Positions 14,301 through 14,309 of a DNA stretch of 14,309 nt are shown here, piece after piece (the stretch's first letter is position 1; every line of letters starts with the position of its first letter). This stretch comes from Bacteroidia bacterium (GTDB taxonomy: Bacteria > Bacteroidota > Bacteroidia > NS11-12g > UBA9320). The notes under the pieces are model-generated. The model had not been told where the DNA came from, ran no database searches, and saw only the letters and a program-made list of their open reading frames with translations. Made by a program: the position numbers and the translations under genes. The DNA lies in contig JAKMFK010000047.1 in the NCBI GenBank assembly GCA_022425465.1, positions 1 to 14,309 on the forward strand. The letters run 5' to 3'.

Positions 14301-14309
14301 AGTATTTTA

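Overview
The window comes from a bacterium of the Bacteroidota, most likely order Flavobacteriales. The evidence is the low GC content, a secreted giant with a type IX secretion (T9SS) C-terminal sorting domain, GEVED and PKD surface domains, promoter motifs of the Bacteroidota housekeeping form TAnnTTTG, a zinc-free L32 of the flavobacterial kind, and the gene order yceD-rpmF-plsX-fabH-accB-accC. I cannot name genus or species from the sequence alone.

Layout. (1) Positions 1-1567, minus strand: an ECF sigma factor followed 8 nt later by a partial gene, cut by the window edge, for a protein with a short cytoplasmic head, one inner-membrane helix, a long linker and the start of an outer-membrane beta-barrel. 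This resembles the dual-membrane-spanning anti-sigma (Dma) proteins and their partner sigma factors described in Bacteroides. (2) Positions 1571-5888, minus strand: a 1394-residue T9SS-exported multidomain surface protein with a strong intrinsic terminator behind it. (3) Positions 5889-6048: a divergent intergenic region with an inverted repeat. (4) Positions 6049-9132, plus strand: a single-chain UvrD-type helicase fused to an AddB/RecB-like nuclease with four cysteines placed as in iron-sulfur nucleases. (5) Positions 9202-9765, plus strand: an Nfu-type iron-sulfur carrier. (6) Positions 9777-14300, minus strand: a fatty-acid and phospholipid initiation cluster (yceD, rpmF, plsX, fabH, accB, accC), convergent with nfu.

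The main new observation is regulatory. The sigma gene and the giant surface protein gene are preceded by the same two-part element: TTTTGCAAC, then 14 or 15 nt, then GTGTCTAAT. Its shape (AAC in the upstream box, GTC in the downstream box) is that of an ECF-dependent promoter. The simplest reading is that the sigma factor switches on itself, its membrane partner and the neighbouring surface protein, so that an outer-membrane or envelope signal would control display of the adhesin-like protein. The promoter assignment is inferred from two sites only.

The right half is conserved housekeeping. YceD and L32 (ribosome) are followed by PlsX (acyl-phosphate for phospholipids), FabH (first condensation of fatty-acid synthesis) and AccB and AccC (biotin carrier and biotin carboxylase for malonyl-CoA). 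Spacings within it are 4 to 44 nt, so it is probably one transcript from a TAnnTTTG promoter just inside the right edge. No RNA genes, CRISPR arrays or mobile elements were seen.
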